DNA of 64,000 bases. It comes from Symsagittifera roscoffensis (taxonomy: Eukaryota; Xenacoelomorpha; Acoela; Convolutidae). Location: contig NC_087063.1 in NCBI RefSeq assembly GCF_963678635.1, positions 46,232,101 to 46,296,100 of the forward strand, written 5' to 3'. Below the pieces are notes generated by a model. The model had not been told where the DNA came from. It searched no databases and saw only the letters and a program-made list of their open reading frames with translations. A program made the translations under genes and the position numbers. Below, one piece after another: positions 10,180 to 20,078 of the stretch; the first letter of the stretch is position 1; the number at the start of each line of letters is the position of its first letter.

Positions 10180-11190
10180 TTATTTAAGCAGGTCATTTAG
10201 TTTATACTTGTTTTCGGTTTTTACCATCTGTGCATTTGGAAAGCAAGTTTTAACTAAGTCCAGTGTCCGTGAGCTGTTAACCAGATCTAAAGCTGTAACT
10301 CCTCCGTTATCTTCAAGTGTAAAGAGCTTCGAGTCAAATTGCAGGAGAAATGTAATGCAATTTAAACTATTACGAGATACAGCAAACTGCGCACAATTAT
10401 TTCCGGTGCTATTAATGGAAGGTGCTTTTGGATCTACGCCCAGATTAATTAAAATTTTCAAAGAGTTGCAACAATCAGTTTGACAGGCAATGTGTACAGG
10501 ATAATTTCCGTTACTGTCTGGAATCTTTAAATCTGCAGAGAATTTGTAGAACAGATTGATAATAGAAACATTATCTGTTTTGATTGCGTCGCATAACGCA
10601 GTTGTTCCACATGAATCCTGTACATCAATTCCAAAGGACTTATTCTCCAAAAAGTATTCACAGATTTTCTCTCTGTTGTTCAATGATGCACAATGCAGCG
10701 CCGTTCGGCCGTTCGTTGTCTTCAACAAAACCAGATTTGGATCCTTTTCAATGAGAAATTTGACAATTTCAAGAGACCCCGATCTGGATGCTAAATGCAA
10801 TGATGACCAGCCATCTTTATTAACTAGATTAATATTTGCACCTGCATCGACTAATATTTTAAAAATTTCATAATTTGCGTTCTCGCAAGCATGCATGAGA
10901 GGAGTCCAATCTGACCTCTTTAACGGATTGACCGGTGAACCATGTTTCAAAAGAACTTTGACACATTCAACTTTGTTATAAATAACTGCTTCGTGAATCG
11001 GACATTTCCCGTCGTGGTCTTTCGATAAAATGGCTTTAGAATTATGATAGAGAACTAAAGCCTCTATGATTGAAGCACAGCCTTCCCTGCTAGCCAAATG
11101 TAGACAGGTTTCACCATGCGGTAACACGCGATCGGGTTCAAAATCACCGGATTCAATTTTGGAAAAAATACTTCGAGCTTTGAATTTCAT
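10180..11190 (-). CDS. ANKRD16: Ankyrin repeat domain-containing protein 16 orthologue
   Basis: A single open frame of 336 codons made almost entirely of ankyrin repeats. From about residue 26 the repeats run GETCLHLASREG, GKCPIHEAVIYNK, DWTPLMHACENAN, DGWSSLHLASRSG, GRTALHCASLNNR, CGTTALCDAIKTD, GNYPVHIACQTDC, then two weaker repeats. The order and signatures such as LKRSDWTPLMHAC, NKDGWSSLHLASR and DSCGTTALCDAI match vertebrate ANKRD16, and the length is close to the human protein (about 360). In mammals ANKRD16 binds alanyl-tRNA synthetase and takes up misactivated serine on lysine side chains; whether this orthologue does so is inference. The gene is intronless here. The start at 11190 is the first Met and gives the expected N-terminus. 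It lies 118 bp upstream of Abl on the same strand. An ordinary ankyrin protein is the alternative, but the repeat-by-repeat match favours orthology. Confidence 0.85.
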   Translation of the reverse strand: MKFKARSIFSKIESGDFEPDRVLPHGETCLHLASREGCASIIEALVLYHNSKAILSKDHDGKCPIHEAVIYNKVECVKVLLKHGSPVNPLKRSDWTPLMHACENANYEIFKILVDAGANINLVNKDGWSSLHLASRSGSLEIVKFLIEKDPNLVLLKTTNGRTALHCASLNNREKICEYFLENKSFGIDVQDSCGTTALCDAIKTDNVSIINLFYKFSADLKIPDSNGNYPVHIACQTDCCNSLKILINLGVDPKAPSINSTGNNCAQFAVSRNSLNCITFLLQFDSKLFTLEDNGGVTALDLVNSSRTLDLVKTCFPNAQMVKTENKYKLNDLLK

Positions 11191-11611
11191 ATTTGCGTGA
11201 AAGAATCAACATGACAAAACATGGTCTTCCGGCCAGCGCTAACTATCTAGATTCATATCCAGGCGCCGCTAACATGAATCTGTAGAAAACATTTCAAAGA
11301 TAACAGAAGGACGAAGCAGAGAATTACATCGCAGTCATGTAATTACCAGCTTGCGAATAACAAATGAATTAAATTACAACCAAGTGTTGAAAAAAACCTC
11401 GACTGACGTTCAATAAAAGAAAACACAGGGTCAGGAATGCAATCATCAGCGTAAACGAAAAAATCTTGATTTGAAAAGTTAATTTTTGAACGTCTTTGCA
11501 ACTAAGTTCATCGACAGGATATTTAAAACACAGAAACGAAGCCGAGCTTCGCACCCCTTGCGAGCGATACAACCTAACCATAAAAAAGCATGTCAAAAAA
11601 AACATGTGTTG
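11191..11611. other. Sequence upstream of ANKRD16, no gene seen
   Basis: Presumably includes the ANKRD16 promoter (reading leftward). A short inverted repeat AGATTCAT/ATGAATCT lies at 11249-11256 and 11274-11281. Nothing else recognised before the LTR fragment begins at 11612. Confidence 0.4.
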
Positions 11612-11702
11612 TGTGACATTCGACCAGAATGGCGCCAAAATGCATGGCAATATCGAAATTTTATAAGAGCAGCCGAGAGAAAATTGGCAGTTTCGATGGG
11701 TT
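11612..11702 (+). repeat. 5' end of a plus-strand LTR, split by insertion
   Basis: Starts TGTGACATTCGACCAGAATG like the complete LTRs at 32391 and 36730 and matches their first 90 or so bases, including TTTTATAAGAGCAGCCGAG. It stops where a minus-strand LTR begins and resumes at 17069. Confidence 0.75.
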
Positions 11703-12256
11703 TGTAACATTCGCCCGGAAGTACATATCGACGGAAAATAAAGCTAGGTTCTAAAACGACTGGCCAGAGTCTAAACACAGCTCTACATGCTTTTCTTCTC
11801 TGCCAAAGCTAGTTCTTTTGGTGGTCTTTCTAACATCGGGTCGATAAAAAACGTTACTGTTTCCGGCTTCGATCAGAACGCTCTACTTAACTTAATTACA
11901 GGTAGGAATAGTGAGCTCATGGCTGAGTCTCAGTTTCCCCAGACCACGAGATCACTCCTGAAAACAGGGCTACTACTTATTTATTATATTACTTTCTTGT
12001 TTTTGTTTTTGTTCAGTATAAACATCATCATCTCATCAAAGATAGATCAACCCTTAACTCCTAGCTTCCCGTAGTCTGAAAATGTCTTTAGATGTTAATT
12101 GAATTCAACTCAGGACATCTCCAGGAAGCTAAAAGTTTATAAAACACAGTTTGAGTTCTTCTCACGAGACCCCTCTGGGTTCTGGAATCCGGGCAAATAA
12201 CGCTCCTATTTCTTTCAGGAAGGCTGGACACGCCGTCCCACACCCTTCCTAATTCT
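11703..12256 (-). repeat. Minus-strand LTR, 3' half (left part)
   Basis: Reverse complement of the 3' part of the giant-element LTR family: begins TGTAACATTCGCCCGGAAGT, the complement of the LTR end at 33284 and 37617. Matches run through GATCAACCCTTAACTCCTAG to the point where the non-LTR element is inserted. Its other half is at 16692-17068, so the intact LTR would be about 920 bp, close to the 888-894 bp of the plus LTRs. With no attached body it looks like a solo LTR. Confidence 0.75.
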
Positions 12257-12350
12257 TAAATAGTTTTCCTTATTCCTTATTTATTAAATAGTTTATTAAA
12301 TAGTTTCAGATAGTTGAAATGTTTACCGGGGTAGCAATGGTTGCCCCGCG

Positions 12351-12742
12351 ATGAAATTGTCCGACAGAAGATATCACTTGCTCAAGACATCATCTTCAAA
12401 AAATCTCCTGATTGCGGATTCTCAAGCACGCCATCTTGATTTTCCAAATTTCAATATCTTGTCCCTACCTGGGGCCCGAATTGGTGCGGTCCAAAACTTC
12501 TTACCCGAGAAAGACAAAGAAAGATAAAAGGAACTTGGAAGTTTAGAGGAGTGAGTGAAAAAATCCACAGCTCATATCATTTGAAAACTGACGAAGTGCA
12601 CCTCAGTGAAGAAGGTCTGAAGGGCATTAAAAGTATTCTCAAGAATAAAATCTTATACGATAAACATTCGAACATCTGCAATACAGAAGGACATCTGGTA
12701 TATTACGAGTGTCGTTTCAAGAACTGTCAGTGCCCCTATTAA
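12351..12742 (+). pseudogene. Internally deleted SGNH-type esterase remnant of the non-LTR element
   Basis: A 58-codon frame (12351-12527) starts at ATG and contains LLIADSQARHL, resembling SGNH block I with Ala in place of Gly, followed by SLPGARIGAV, like block II. A second frame (from 12551) contains DEVHLSEEGLKGIKSILKN, a typical block V with the Asp-x-x-His pair. Block III (Gly-x-Asn-Asp) is missing between them and the frame changes, so the domain has lost its middle. Esterase domains next to PHD fingers are known in ORF1 of CR1-type elements, which supports both this call and the clade. Confidence 0.6.
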
Positions 12743-12761
12743 CGTAAGTAGAAATAGTGAA

Positions 12762-12856
12762 CCGCAGGCCTCCCCTTTTCGGGAACCACCAGGTTTGTCT
12801 ATTTCTTCTTTTCCCCTGAGTGAGCCACAGGCCTCCCCTTTTCGGGAACCACCAGG
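12762..12856. repeat. Two copies of a ~32-bp leader repeat
   Basis: GCCTCCCCTTTTCGGGAACC with its flanks appears at 12762-12793 and again at about 12824-12856, a 62-bp offset, just before ORF1. It could be a leader or promoter repeat; function unknown. Confidence 0.8.
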
Positions 12857-12890
12857 CTTAACTGTTTTTCTATCCATAGTATAAGCAAAA

Positions 12891-13787
12891 ATGGGCAAAA
12901 ACTGCAAAACATGTAAAAGAGGCTTTGCCAGCAACGAGAAAACATACACTTGTGTCGCATGCAACGCTCAAATGCATTTGGAACCAACTTGTGTTGGGTT
13001 GTCTCTAGTGGCCATAAATGGAATAAAAGAACTAGGGCCGAATGTCATGTTGCTTTGTAATACTTGTGTGCAAAATAATGAACGAGACAACTTTATAAGA
13101 TGCAAAACCCTGGCCAACATAGACGAGAAGCTCTCAAACATTGATGTAACTGAAAGCCTTAAAAGCATGGAAAGAAGACTTACCGATTTAGTAGATCAAA
13201 AAATTGGAAATGCAATGAAAACGACATGCGATAAAGTGGAAAAAACTTATAGTGCCGTTGTAGCTGCTGAAACCACCACCCGGATAAATCAAGCTCAAAC
13301 CACTCAACATGCTGCCAGATCTAACTCTGATCACAACATAAATCAAAGTTTTAGGATACAAGGGGTCAAAGAGGACCCTGAGAAAACAAAAGGAGAAAAC
13401 CTTGTCCCAACAAATGACGAAGTAAACGAAATACTAGACATAATTGGAGTGAAGCCGAAAATAATAGAACTAAAACGACTGGGAAAATTTGATCGTAATC
13501 GAATGAAGCCAAGAACACTGCTGGTCACTGTACCTAGCGAACATGAAGCACGACTAGTACTAGCAAAAAGCCGAGAAAAGCGAGAACAATTGGTCGAAAA
13601 AGAGGTCTACCTGCTACCAGCATTGACCAAAGAGAGTGCAATTAAAGAGAACGAAATCCTTAAGAAACGAAGACAACTACTAGATGAAGGCGTTCCTCGC
13701 GAAAAGCTGAAAATAAGGAATCTAGAATTGTTCAATGATGGTGTGAAAGTAACTATTGACACTGAAGTTCAGGAACCCCAGCATTGA
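12891..13787 (+). CDS. Non-LTR element ORF1 protein (PHD-like zinc finger, coiled coil, RNA-binding region)
   Basis: 298 codons from an ATG at 12891. Residues 4-60 hold a Cys/His finger: CKTC, CVAC, a His, a Cys and CNTC, spaced like a PHD/RING-type cross-brace. Residues about 70-130 are charged and heptad-like (NIDEKLSNIDVTESLK, MERRLTDLVDQK). Residues about 150-290 contain FRIQGVKED and PRTLLVTVPSEHEA followed by KREQLVEKEVYLLP, resembling the RRM-like half of ORF1 proteins that bind element RNA. The stop at 13785-13787 is in the same frame as ORF2. ORF1 proteins of this class act as nucleic-acid chaperones in the element RNP; that role is inferred from the family. Confidence 0.75.
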   Translation: MGKNCKTCKRGFASNEKTYTCVACNAQMHLEPTCVGLSLVAINGIKELGPNVMLLCNTCVQNNERDNFIRCKTLANIDEKLSNIDVTESLKSMERRLTDLVDQKIGNAMKTTCDKVEKTYSAVVAAETTTRINQAQTTQHAARSNSDHNINQSFRIQGVKEDPEKTKGENLVPTNDEVNEILDIIGVKPKIIELKRLGKFDRNRMKPRTLLVTVPSEHEARLVLAKSREKREQLVEKEVYLLPALTKESAIKENEILKKRRQLLDEGVPREKLKIRNLELFNDGVKVTIDTEVQEPQH

Positions 13788-16457
13788 CTAGGATTCCTCA
13801 ACATTCTGCAACTAAATACTAGAAGCCTAATCAACATAGAGAGAAGAACTAAGCTAGCAAATGCAATTGCAGTTGGAAATTTTAATGTCATATGCTTAAG
13901 CTAAACTTGGCTTAACGAGAATATTCAATCATCAGAGTTTTTTCTAAGTGAATATAACATCTATAGATCTGATAGAGCTATTGTGAGTGGTAAAAACTGT
14001 CACGGAGGCAGCCTAATAGCTGTCAAGAATAGTCTAATTACCGAGGACTTATCCACCAAACATGACATTCCTGATTCATGTGTGCTATGTAGTATAAAAC
14101 TTCATCAAACTGAAATGATAATTGGCTCATTCTACAATCCGCCAAAAAACAGTAATTACAGATACAAAGTGCATGAATTTGAACAACTGATCAAAGCCAT
14201 TCCTAAAAACAAACCGTTTCTCTTATGTGGGGATTTAAATTTCCCAGAAACAAACTGGAACACCCTCACCAGTACTGACGAGGAAGAAAACCAAATACTG
14301 CAAATTTTTGAAAATGGACTCTTTAGGCAGGCGATAGATTTCCCAACATGTGTGAAGAACATACTAGACGTAGCCTTCTATCGGAATTGCTATACAAGTG
14401 CCGAACAAGATTTTAACGTTTCCAAGATCTATGACTGCTCAGATCACAATGCCATAATGTTGTCTATTGAATGCACGGTATCAGAGCCGAAACCATACTT
14501 GGAAAATTTTAGAAGTTTTGGAAATGCCGATTTTGAAGGAATAAACAATTTTATAAACGAGAACCCATTTGAACCAGTATGCCACACAAACATTAACAAA
14601 ATGCATGAGGAGTACACCCAATATTTGGATGAAATCATTAAGAGTTTTGTGCCTCTCAGAACAAGACATAGGCAATCACTTCCACCTTGGATAACAAGTA
14701 GCACTTCAAATTTGATCAAAAAGTTACAAACAAAACGGCAATCATGTATACTCAAACCGACCAACTACAGAAGACAACAAGTTAAACTGTTTGAAAATTT
14801 AGTAACTGAATCATCGGAAGTGGACAGGAAAAACTACCAAGAGGAATTGTTTAGAACACGGAACACTAATGTAATTTTTAACCACCTAAAGAACTTGAAT
14901 AAACATACAAGTCTTCCTAAGTTACTCATAAAAGATGAAGTTGAAAGCACAAATCCAAACGAACAAGTCAACATGCTAAACGACTTCTTTCATTCAGTTT
15001 TTAATCCTAAAGAAAGTTTTAGTATTAGAGATATTCAATTTGGAAATCCCTTGTTAACGAATTTTGATATATCGAAAAAGACAGTAAGTGAGATTTTATC
15101 AACTCTGGACGTAACAAAGTCACGCGGCCCAAATGGGTTGCCACCTAGCTTTTTTCAGAAAACGAACCGCAATATATGCAAACCGATGAACAAAATTTTG
15201 AGAAACGTAAAACGCCTACGAAAAATACCTGATTCATGGAAAACAGCTGCAGTTACTCCTGTTCACAAAAAAGGTGACCGAAAATTGGTGAACAACTATC
15301 GACCAGTATCGCTATTAAATATTGACAGCAAAGTCCTTGAAAAATGTATATACAAAGACCTGTACCCTTACTTTGCCTGGTATTTGACGAAACATCAACA
15401 CGGTTTTACTAAAGGTAGATCAGTTTTGACAAACATGCTCTCCTTCCTGAAAGAAATATATGAAGCGCTTGACAATGACTCAAACGCAGAAATTGTAGCA
15501 GTCTACACTGACTTTGCAAAAGCCTTTGATAAAGTTCCGCATTTTGATCTACTCAAGAAAGTTGCACTTATAGGAATAGGAGGCTGCATGTTAGAGGTAC
15601 TCTATGACTATTTGAAAAACAGGAAACAGTTTGTACGAGTAGACAATATCAGCTCAAAAGTTTTAGAAGTCACTAGTGGTGTTCCCCAAGGATCACTTTT
15701 AGGACCACTGCTCTTTTGCATTTTTATTAACGACCTACCTGAAGTACTCAAATTCTCTGAACCATATATTTTTGCGGATGATCTTAAACTACTTTCCATC
15801 AAAAAAACATCAATTGAAATTCAAGAAGATCTGGACAAAATTCAGCAGTGGGTAACTGAAAACAAAATGGAATTAGCACTAGATAAATGTGCAAAAGTAA
15901 GTTTTAGGGGCGGAGACGCCAACTCTATGCTTTTTGGTGTAGTGCTTGGAACATCGATGGTTGTGAAAGATCTGGGAATTTTTGTGTCGGGCGATTTAAG
16001 TTGGAAGGTACACATTGAAACAAGATTAAAGAAGGCAAACCAAGTACTGTACCTCCTGAGAAGAAACCTATCAGCAAAGATAAATACGTTTGTAAAGTTA
16101 GGCCTGTATAAGTCACTAATACTCCCAGTGTTATTATACGGACTCTCATGTACACATATATCGAAGGGGGATCAATTGCAGTTGGAGCGATTTCAAAAGA
16201 AAGCAATCCGGTGGATCACTGGAAATAAAACGGGAGTGTACATCAACGAACTACGCTTGCTAAACATTTTACCCCTGCCCATGTTCATCCAGCTAAATAA
16301 CATCTTACTTCTTGCCAGTCTTGATTCTAATGAACGAAATGAAATAGTGTTAAACAGGCGAACCACACGGGCTAGAAATATAGAAATTTTTGAGATGCGA
16401 AAAGTGAGAACGGAAAAGCGAGAAACGAATTTGTTTTCAGAACCAGTAGGATTGTAA
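13788..16457 (+). pseudogene. Non-LTR element ORF2: AP endonuclease and reverse transcriptase, one internal stop
   Basis: The frame directly after the ORF1 stop is open to 16457 except for TAA at 13902-13904. Endonuclease motifs are LQLNTRSL, ICLS-stop-TWL (usual form has Glu at the stop, the metal-binding residue), LLCGDLNFPETNW and CSDHNAIML. The reverse transcriptase has AVTPVHKKGDR and NNYRPVSLLN, QHGFTKGRS, VAVYTDFAKAFDKVP (motif A), SGVPQGSLLGPLLF (motif B), YIFADDLKLL (motif C, FADD rather than YADD) and DLGIFVSGDLSW. The element nicks DNA and copies its RNA at the nick (target-primed reverse transcription, family knowledge). The 824-codon stretch from the GTG at 13983 is only the part after the stop. 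Apart from this codon it looks intact. Confidence 0.85.
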
Positions 16458-16670
16458 ATCGATTAGAACCATATATTCATTTTGATAAACGAATCGGCCT
16501 CAAGACGAGAATTTTAAACACGATGTGGAAATTTGTAAACGAGAGATTTTCAGAAATGACAACGTGCACGTGGCAATTATTCTGTGATTGTATCACATGC
16601 AGAAACAAGTGGACATTGTTTTAGAGAAGACGACGGGACCAAGACTCCCAACAGCAGTGCTGTGAATCCC

Positions 16671-16691
16671 CAACAACAACAACAACAACAA
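16671..16691 (+). repeat. (CAA)7 tail of the non-LTR element
   Basis: Seven perfect CAA units immediately before the right AATTCT. Simple-repeat 3' tails instead of poly(A) are known for several CR1/I-like clades. Confidence 0.85.
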
Positions 16692-17068
16692 AATTCTCGG
16701 GATACGGTTTGTAACGACTGTAGCGGCACAATCCTTACAACTCGGCATGGTTGTTGGTCACAAAAATTTTCTTATCGTTTGTATTTCTCGTCTGACTCTT
16801 TTCTGCCTAATTTTATGTTGTTCTCATTGAAAATTCTCTTCTTCTGTTTCTGCCGTTTTCAGTGTGTGCGAAATTTTGATGTTGTCACGTGGCTTCCTTT
16901 TCGAACGAATTTTCAAAAAACAACCTGTTAGCTCAAACTAACCCTTCCTCGTTTGTTCTCGATTAACACCACTAATTCTTTAAAACCGTTAATCTTCCCA
17001 CTCCGATGTGACAATAAAAGTTCGAATTCTGACTTTGCTTTTTCGTACATTCTGCGTGAATGTCACAA
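16692..17068 (-). repeat. Minus-strand LTR, 5' half (right part)
   Basis: Continues the LTR interrupted at 12256: AATTCTCGGGATACGG corresponds to the complement of the LTR interior (near 37080-37100), and CGTTTTCAGTGTGTGCGAAA to that near 36935. It ends GTGAATGTCACA, the complement of the LTR start TGTGACATTC. Confidence 0.75.
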
Positions 17069-17285
17069 TTAACAGCGCTAATCGTGCAATTTGACGAATT
17101 GGGAGAGCTTAATTTAAGGTGACGAAGTAATTTGTAAAAAATCGTTTGAAATTAAAGACCTTGAAATTTAGCGAACAATGAAAACCGCGAAAATAAGACC
17201 AGACCGAGAAAACAGCTTTTCGCTAGAAAATTGCAACATTGACTCTCGATAGTCAAGAAAAAACGTGAGAACTGTATTTTTAAAA
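17069..17285 (+). repeat. Plus-strand LTR, continuation of the 11612 fragment
   Basis: GCTAATCGTGCAATTTGACG through TTGCAACATTGACTCTCGAT matches bases about 110-300 of the LTR at 36730. The remaining part of this LTR is missing or too diverged after about 17285. Confidence 0.65.
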
Positions 17286-17944
17286 TGCATGAAATCACTT
17301 TTATCCATGTCACATCGACTCACAGCAAAATACAATTGGGATCATACTAACTTATTATAGCCTTCCAACTTCTCTCACTAATCTGCACTTTCGAGGATAT
17401 GACTTAGGATAAAACTTTTTTTCTGACTTCTAATCTCTATGTCCCTATTTAAAACTTTTTCTCCTAGATTTAAAACGTTTTGGGACGCAGGACGTCCTGC
17501 CAACCAACGAAATAAAGTTATTCTAGTATGCTTTTTCCCTTCGAAAATTTAGTAATAATGATCCTGAAAATTGAATTTGAGGAAATCGATGCTTAGAAGG
17601 AACAATGAAATAATCTCCCTCTTCAAGAGATTACCCAAGCCTTTAATGTCACTAAAAAGTGATCAGTCATCTTAGTTGATTAAAAGCAATCATGCAGGCT
17701 GGAATAATTAATAAACTCTCCACTCAAGCCTTTCTAAATAAACAGTAAGTTTCTCAAAGTCATCAACTAAAATCACATTGCAAATTTATAAGTGCAACAA
17801 ATCTTCAACTTCTAATTTCAACTAAATGTTTTCTCCTCAGTTTCAATTGCAAATTTAGTTGCTTTGTTTCTCATTTGAGTTTTTCTCACATAAGCAATTC
17901 TGAGTTTTATCATTTTCTCCTTCGTTGCTTCTGTTTGTAGTTCC
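17286..17944. other. AT-rich stretch, no gene seen
   Basis: No ORF or motif supported. It contains the perfect 14-bp palindrome GCAGGACGTCCTGC at 17487-17500. Confidence 0.4.
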
Positions 17945-18421
17945 TTGTTCACTTTTTGTTTTTGTCGTTTAGAAGTTCTAAAACTTCCAACTTATTCTAA
18001 TCTTTCTTCTTTTTGCGTCTTGTTTTTCGGCCCTTTGTCAATGCTCCATCTCCCCTCCTGCGACACTGACTCCGCACTTTCAGTCTCAGTGTCTTGCAAC
18101 ACGTCGGTAGCTATTCTGGCGCTGTTAGAGGCAGTCCTCCAACACTTCTGCTTTTATACCGTTTGTTTGCAACAACGTAGAGGATCAAGGTTAGTTTCCC
18201 TGTTTCGGCAGAAGCTGTTGTGGAGGCACAACGTCATATTTCTCTCTAAATCTTCCTTCAACATTTCTTCTGTTTCTCTCCCGTCACACTCACTTGTTAT
18301 AGACGTCCTTTTCACTGCGGTGGTCACTGCATTCCGATGTCAGAGAACTTCTTCAAGTTCGTTTGTTCTTCAGAATCTGTTCTCATTGACAAAGCGCAGC
18401 CAATTTTTTTTCCTGGATTGA
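17945..18421 (-). pseudogene. C-terminal tail of a third giant LTR element copy
   Basis: Read on the minus strand, 18110-18050 encodes VLQDTETESAESVS, the same as the acidic tail before the LTRs at 32391 (VLQDTETESAYSMSEEED) and 36730 (VLQDTETESAFSVSEEEH). The rest is degraded. The open plus-strand frame over this stretch is a shadow. The tail is not followed at once by its own LTR. Confidence 0.6.
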
Positions 18422-18559
18422 AAACGTGTGTCCAGTGTATTCCACAATACACTCACACACAGTCCGTTTTGTGTTACAGAAACGCTTCGGCCTAAAACTA
18501 ATGTCCCTTTCATGGGGATGAAAATTTGATATTAAAAAGGATTATTGAATTGAAATCTT
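18422..18559. other. Junction between the tail of copy C and pol of copy A
   Basis: No coding signal. Copy A has no gag or protease upstream of here, so its 5' part was lost at or near this junction. Confidence 0.4.
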
Positions 18560-18719
18560 TGAATGAAATGTTTTCAATGAGATCCGAGACGGCTGACGGC
18601 TTGTCGAGTTGCTCGAATATTCTGGAACCTCCCTCGTCCTAAGAATTAGAGTAGTATGACAAACCAGTTTTGCAAAATAGATATAGGATTTGAGAGGTAA
18701 GATAGGTGAGGGAAAGTTC

Positions 18720-20078
18720 AAGTCGCTAAAGGAAATTTTAAATCGGAACGCGGACGTTTTTTTCAGAATGCGAGTATTGGTTGTTGTAATTTCGTCGAGC
18801 ACGAAATCGCCGAACTAGACGAGGGCACCGTTCCCCACAGGGAGGGCGCAAGGCGCATGACACCATGCAAATCGGAAGCGTGCCGAGTGGGAAAAGAAAT
18901 GATGCTCGAACACGACATGATAGAACCCTGAAAGTCACCTTGGGCTTGTGGAGTTGTCATGGCTATAAACAGAGGGGGAATGCTAAGATTCTGTTGCGAA
19001 TTTTGCTGCCTGAATGCGGTGACCGCCAAAAAAGGACGCTTACCAAAAACGACGCAGAGACGAGAGCCTAGTTTTTCACTACACTGCACCTGGGTTCTGC
19101 CTTCTGGCAGATTCCTCTGCGGAACAAGGACAAAGACAAGACTGGATTTGAGTTGGGCTTGTTCCAGTGGAAAAGGATGCCCTCAGGTTTGTGCAATGCC
19201 ACGGCGACCTTCCAAAGACTAATGGCTCAGGCTCTGACCAGGATATCGATGAAGCACGGAAATCTCGTGATTTGCTACGTGGACGACGTGGTCATAGCGA
19301 CACCCACCTTGGCAGATCACAACGACAGATTCGACGAGGTTTTCGACTGCATGAAGAGAGCCGGTTTGAAATTCAAATCGTCGAAATGTGAGATCCTTGG
19401 GGACTCAATCAAGTACCTGGAAAGAATGGTAGACATGCATCGCGTGAGGTCGGATCTGGATGCAGTGGAGGCCGTGCTAACATGGTAGGCCCCCAGAACA
19501 GACACACAGCTAGGATTTGCCAATTATTACCGCGAATTTATAATGGATACGCAGAACAAGTGTACCCAATGCAGCAATTAATGCGCAACAAAGGGAAGAA
19601 GTGCGAATGGAATGAAAGAGCTAAGGAAGCTTTCGAGAATCTAAAGCGGGAACTGTGCGAAGCGCCAGAACTAGGCATGCCCATGGAGAGAGGGATGTAC
19701 GTTCTCGACACTGAAGCTTCGGTGGTGGCCAATTCAGGAATACTGCATCAGGAGCAAGAATCGAAAGGGAGATCAGTCCTCCGTCCCATTGCATATGGCA
19801 GTAAATTGTGGAGCGCCACTGAAATAAAAATTAAGGCACAAAAAGCAGAATTATTTCCGGTATTCAAGTTCGTGGAAAAATACTGCGTATACTTGGTGAG
19901 CACTCCCTTTATGTTGCGTTTGGATAACAGAGCCCTATCCTGGTTGAAGACGTACTGGGTGGACCAGAGTTATATTGCTCGTTGAATAGTCAGGTGGTAT
20001 GGCTACCGCATGATAATTGAGCACAAGAGGTCTGACAAGCACCAGAATGCTGACAGCCTAAGTAGGAAGATTTAAATT
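18720..20078 (+). pseudogene. Copy A reverse transcriptase and RNase H
   Basis: Segments in shifting frames read KSLKEILNRNADVFF, CCNFVEHEIAELDEG, RRMTPCKSEAC, SPWACGVVMA (RT N-terminus), then FQWKRMPSGLCNATATFQRL and NLVICYVDDVVIATPTLADH with the YVDD active site at 19276-19287. After a stop comes the thumb/connection (ELCEAPELGMP), RNase H with YVLDTEASVVANSGILHQ (Glu where an Asp is usual), RPIAYGSKLWS, and LRLDNRALSWLKTYW. It is of Ty3/gypsy type by the YVDD context and domain order. Several stops and frameshifts rule out function. Confidence 0.8.

Larger units (their letters stand above)
12257..16691 (+). mobile_element. Nearly full-length CR1-like (Jockey superfamily) non-LTR retrotransposon
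   Basis: About 4.4 kb inserted in a minus-strand LTR. Flanked by AATTCT at 12251-12256 and 16692-16697, a plausible 6-bp target-site duplication; removing the element rejoins the two LTR halves in register with the intact LTRs. Order: leader with esterase remnant, ORF1 (PHD-like finger plus RNA-binding region), ORF2 (AP endonuclease plus reverse transcriptase), 3' UTR and a (CAA)7 tail. One internal stop interrupts the endonuclease and the esterase is internally deleted, so this copy is dead but young-looking. Confidence 0.85.

Noticed and set aside
10136..10873. Plus-strand ORFs of 105-115 codons over ANKRD16
   Set aside because: They are antisense shadows of the ankyrin gene.
11695..17075. 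Target-site duplication for the minus LTR insertion
   Set aside because: The flanks (GGGTT on the left, ATTAA on the right) do not match convincingly.
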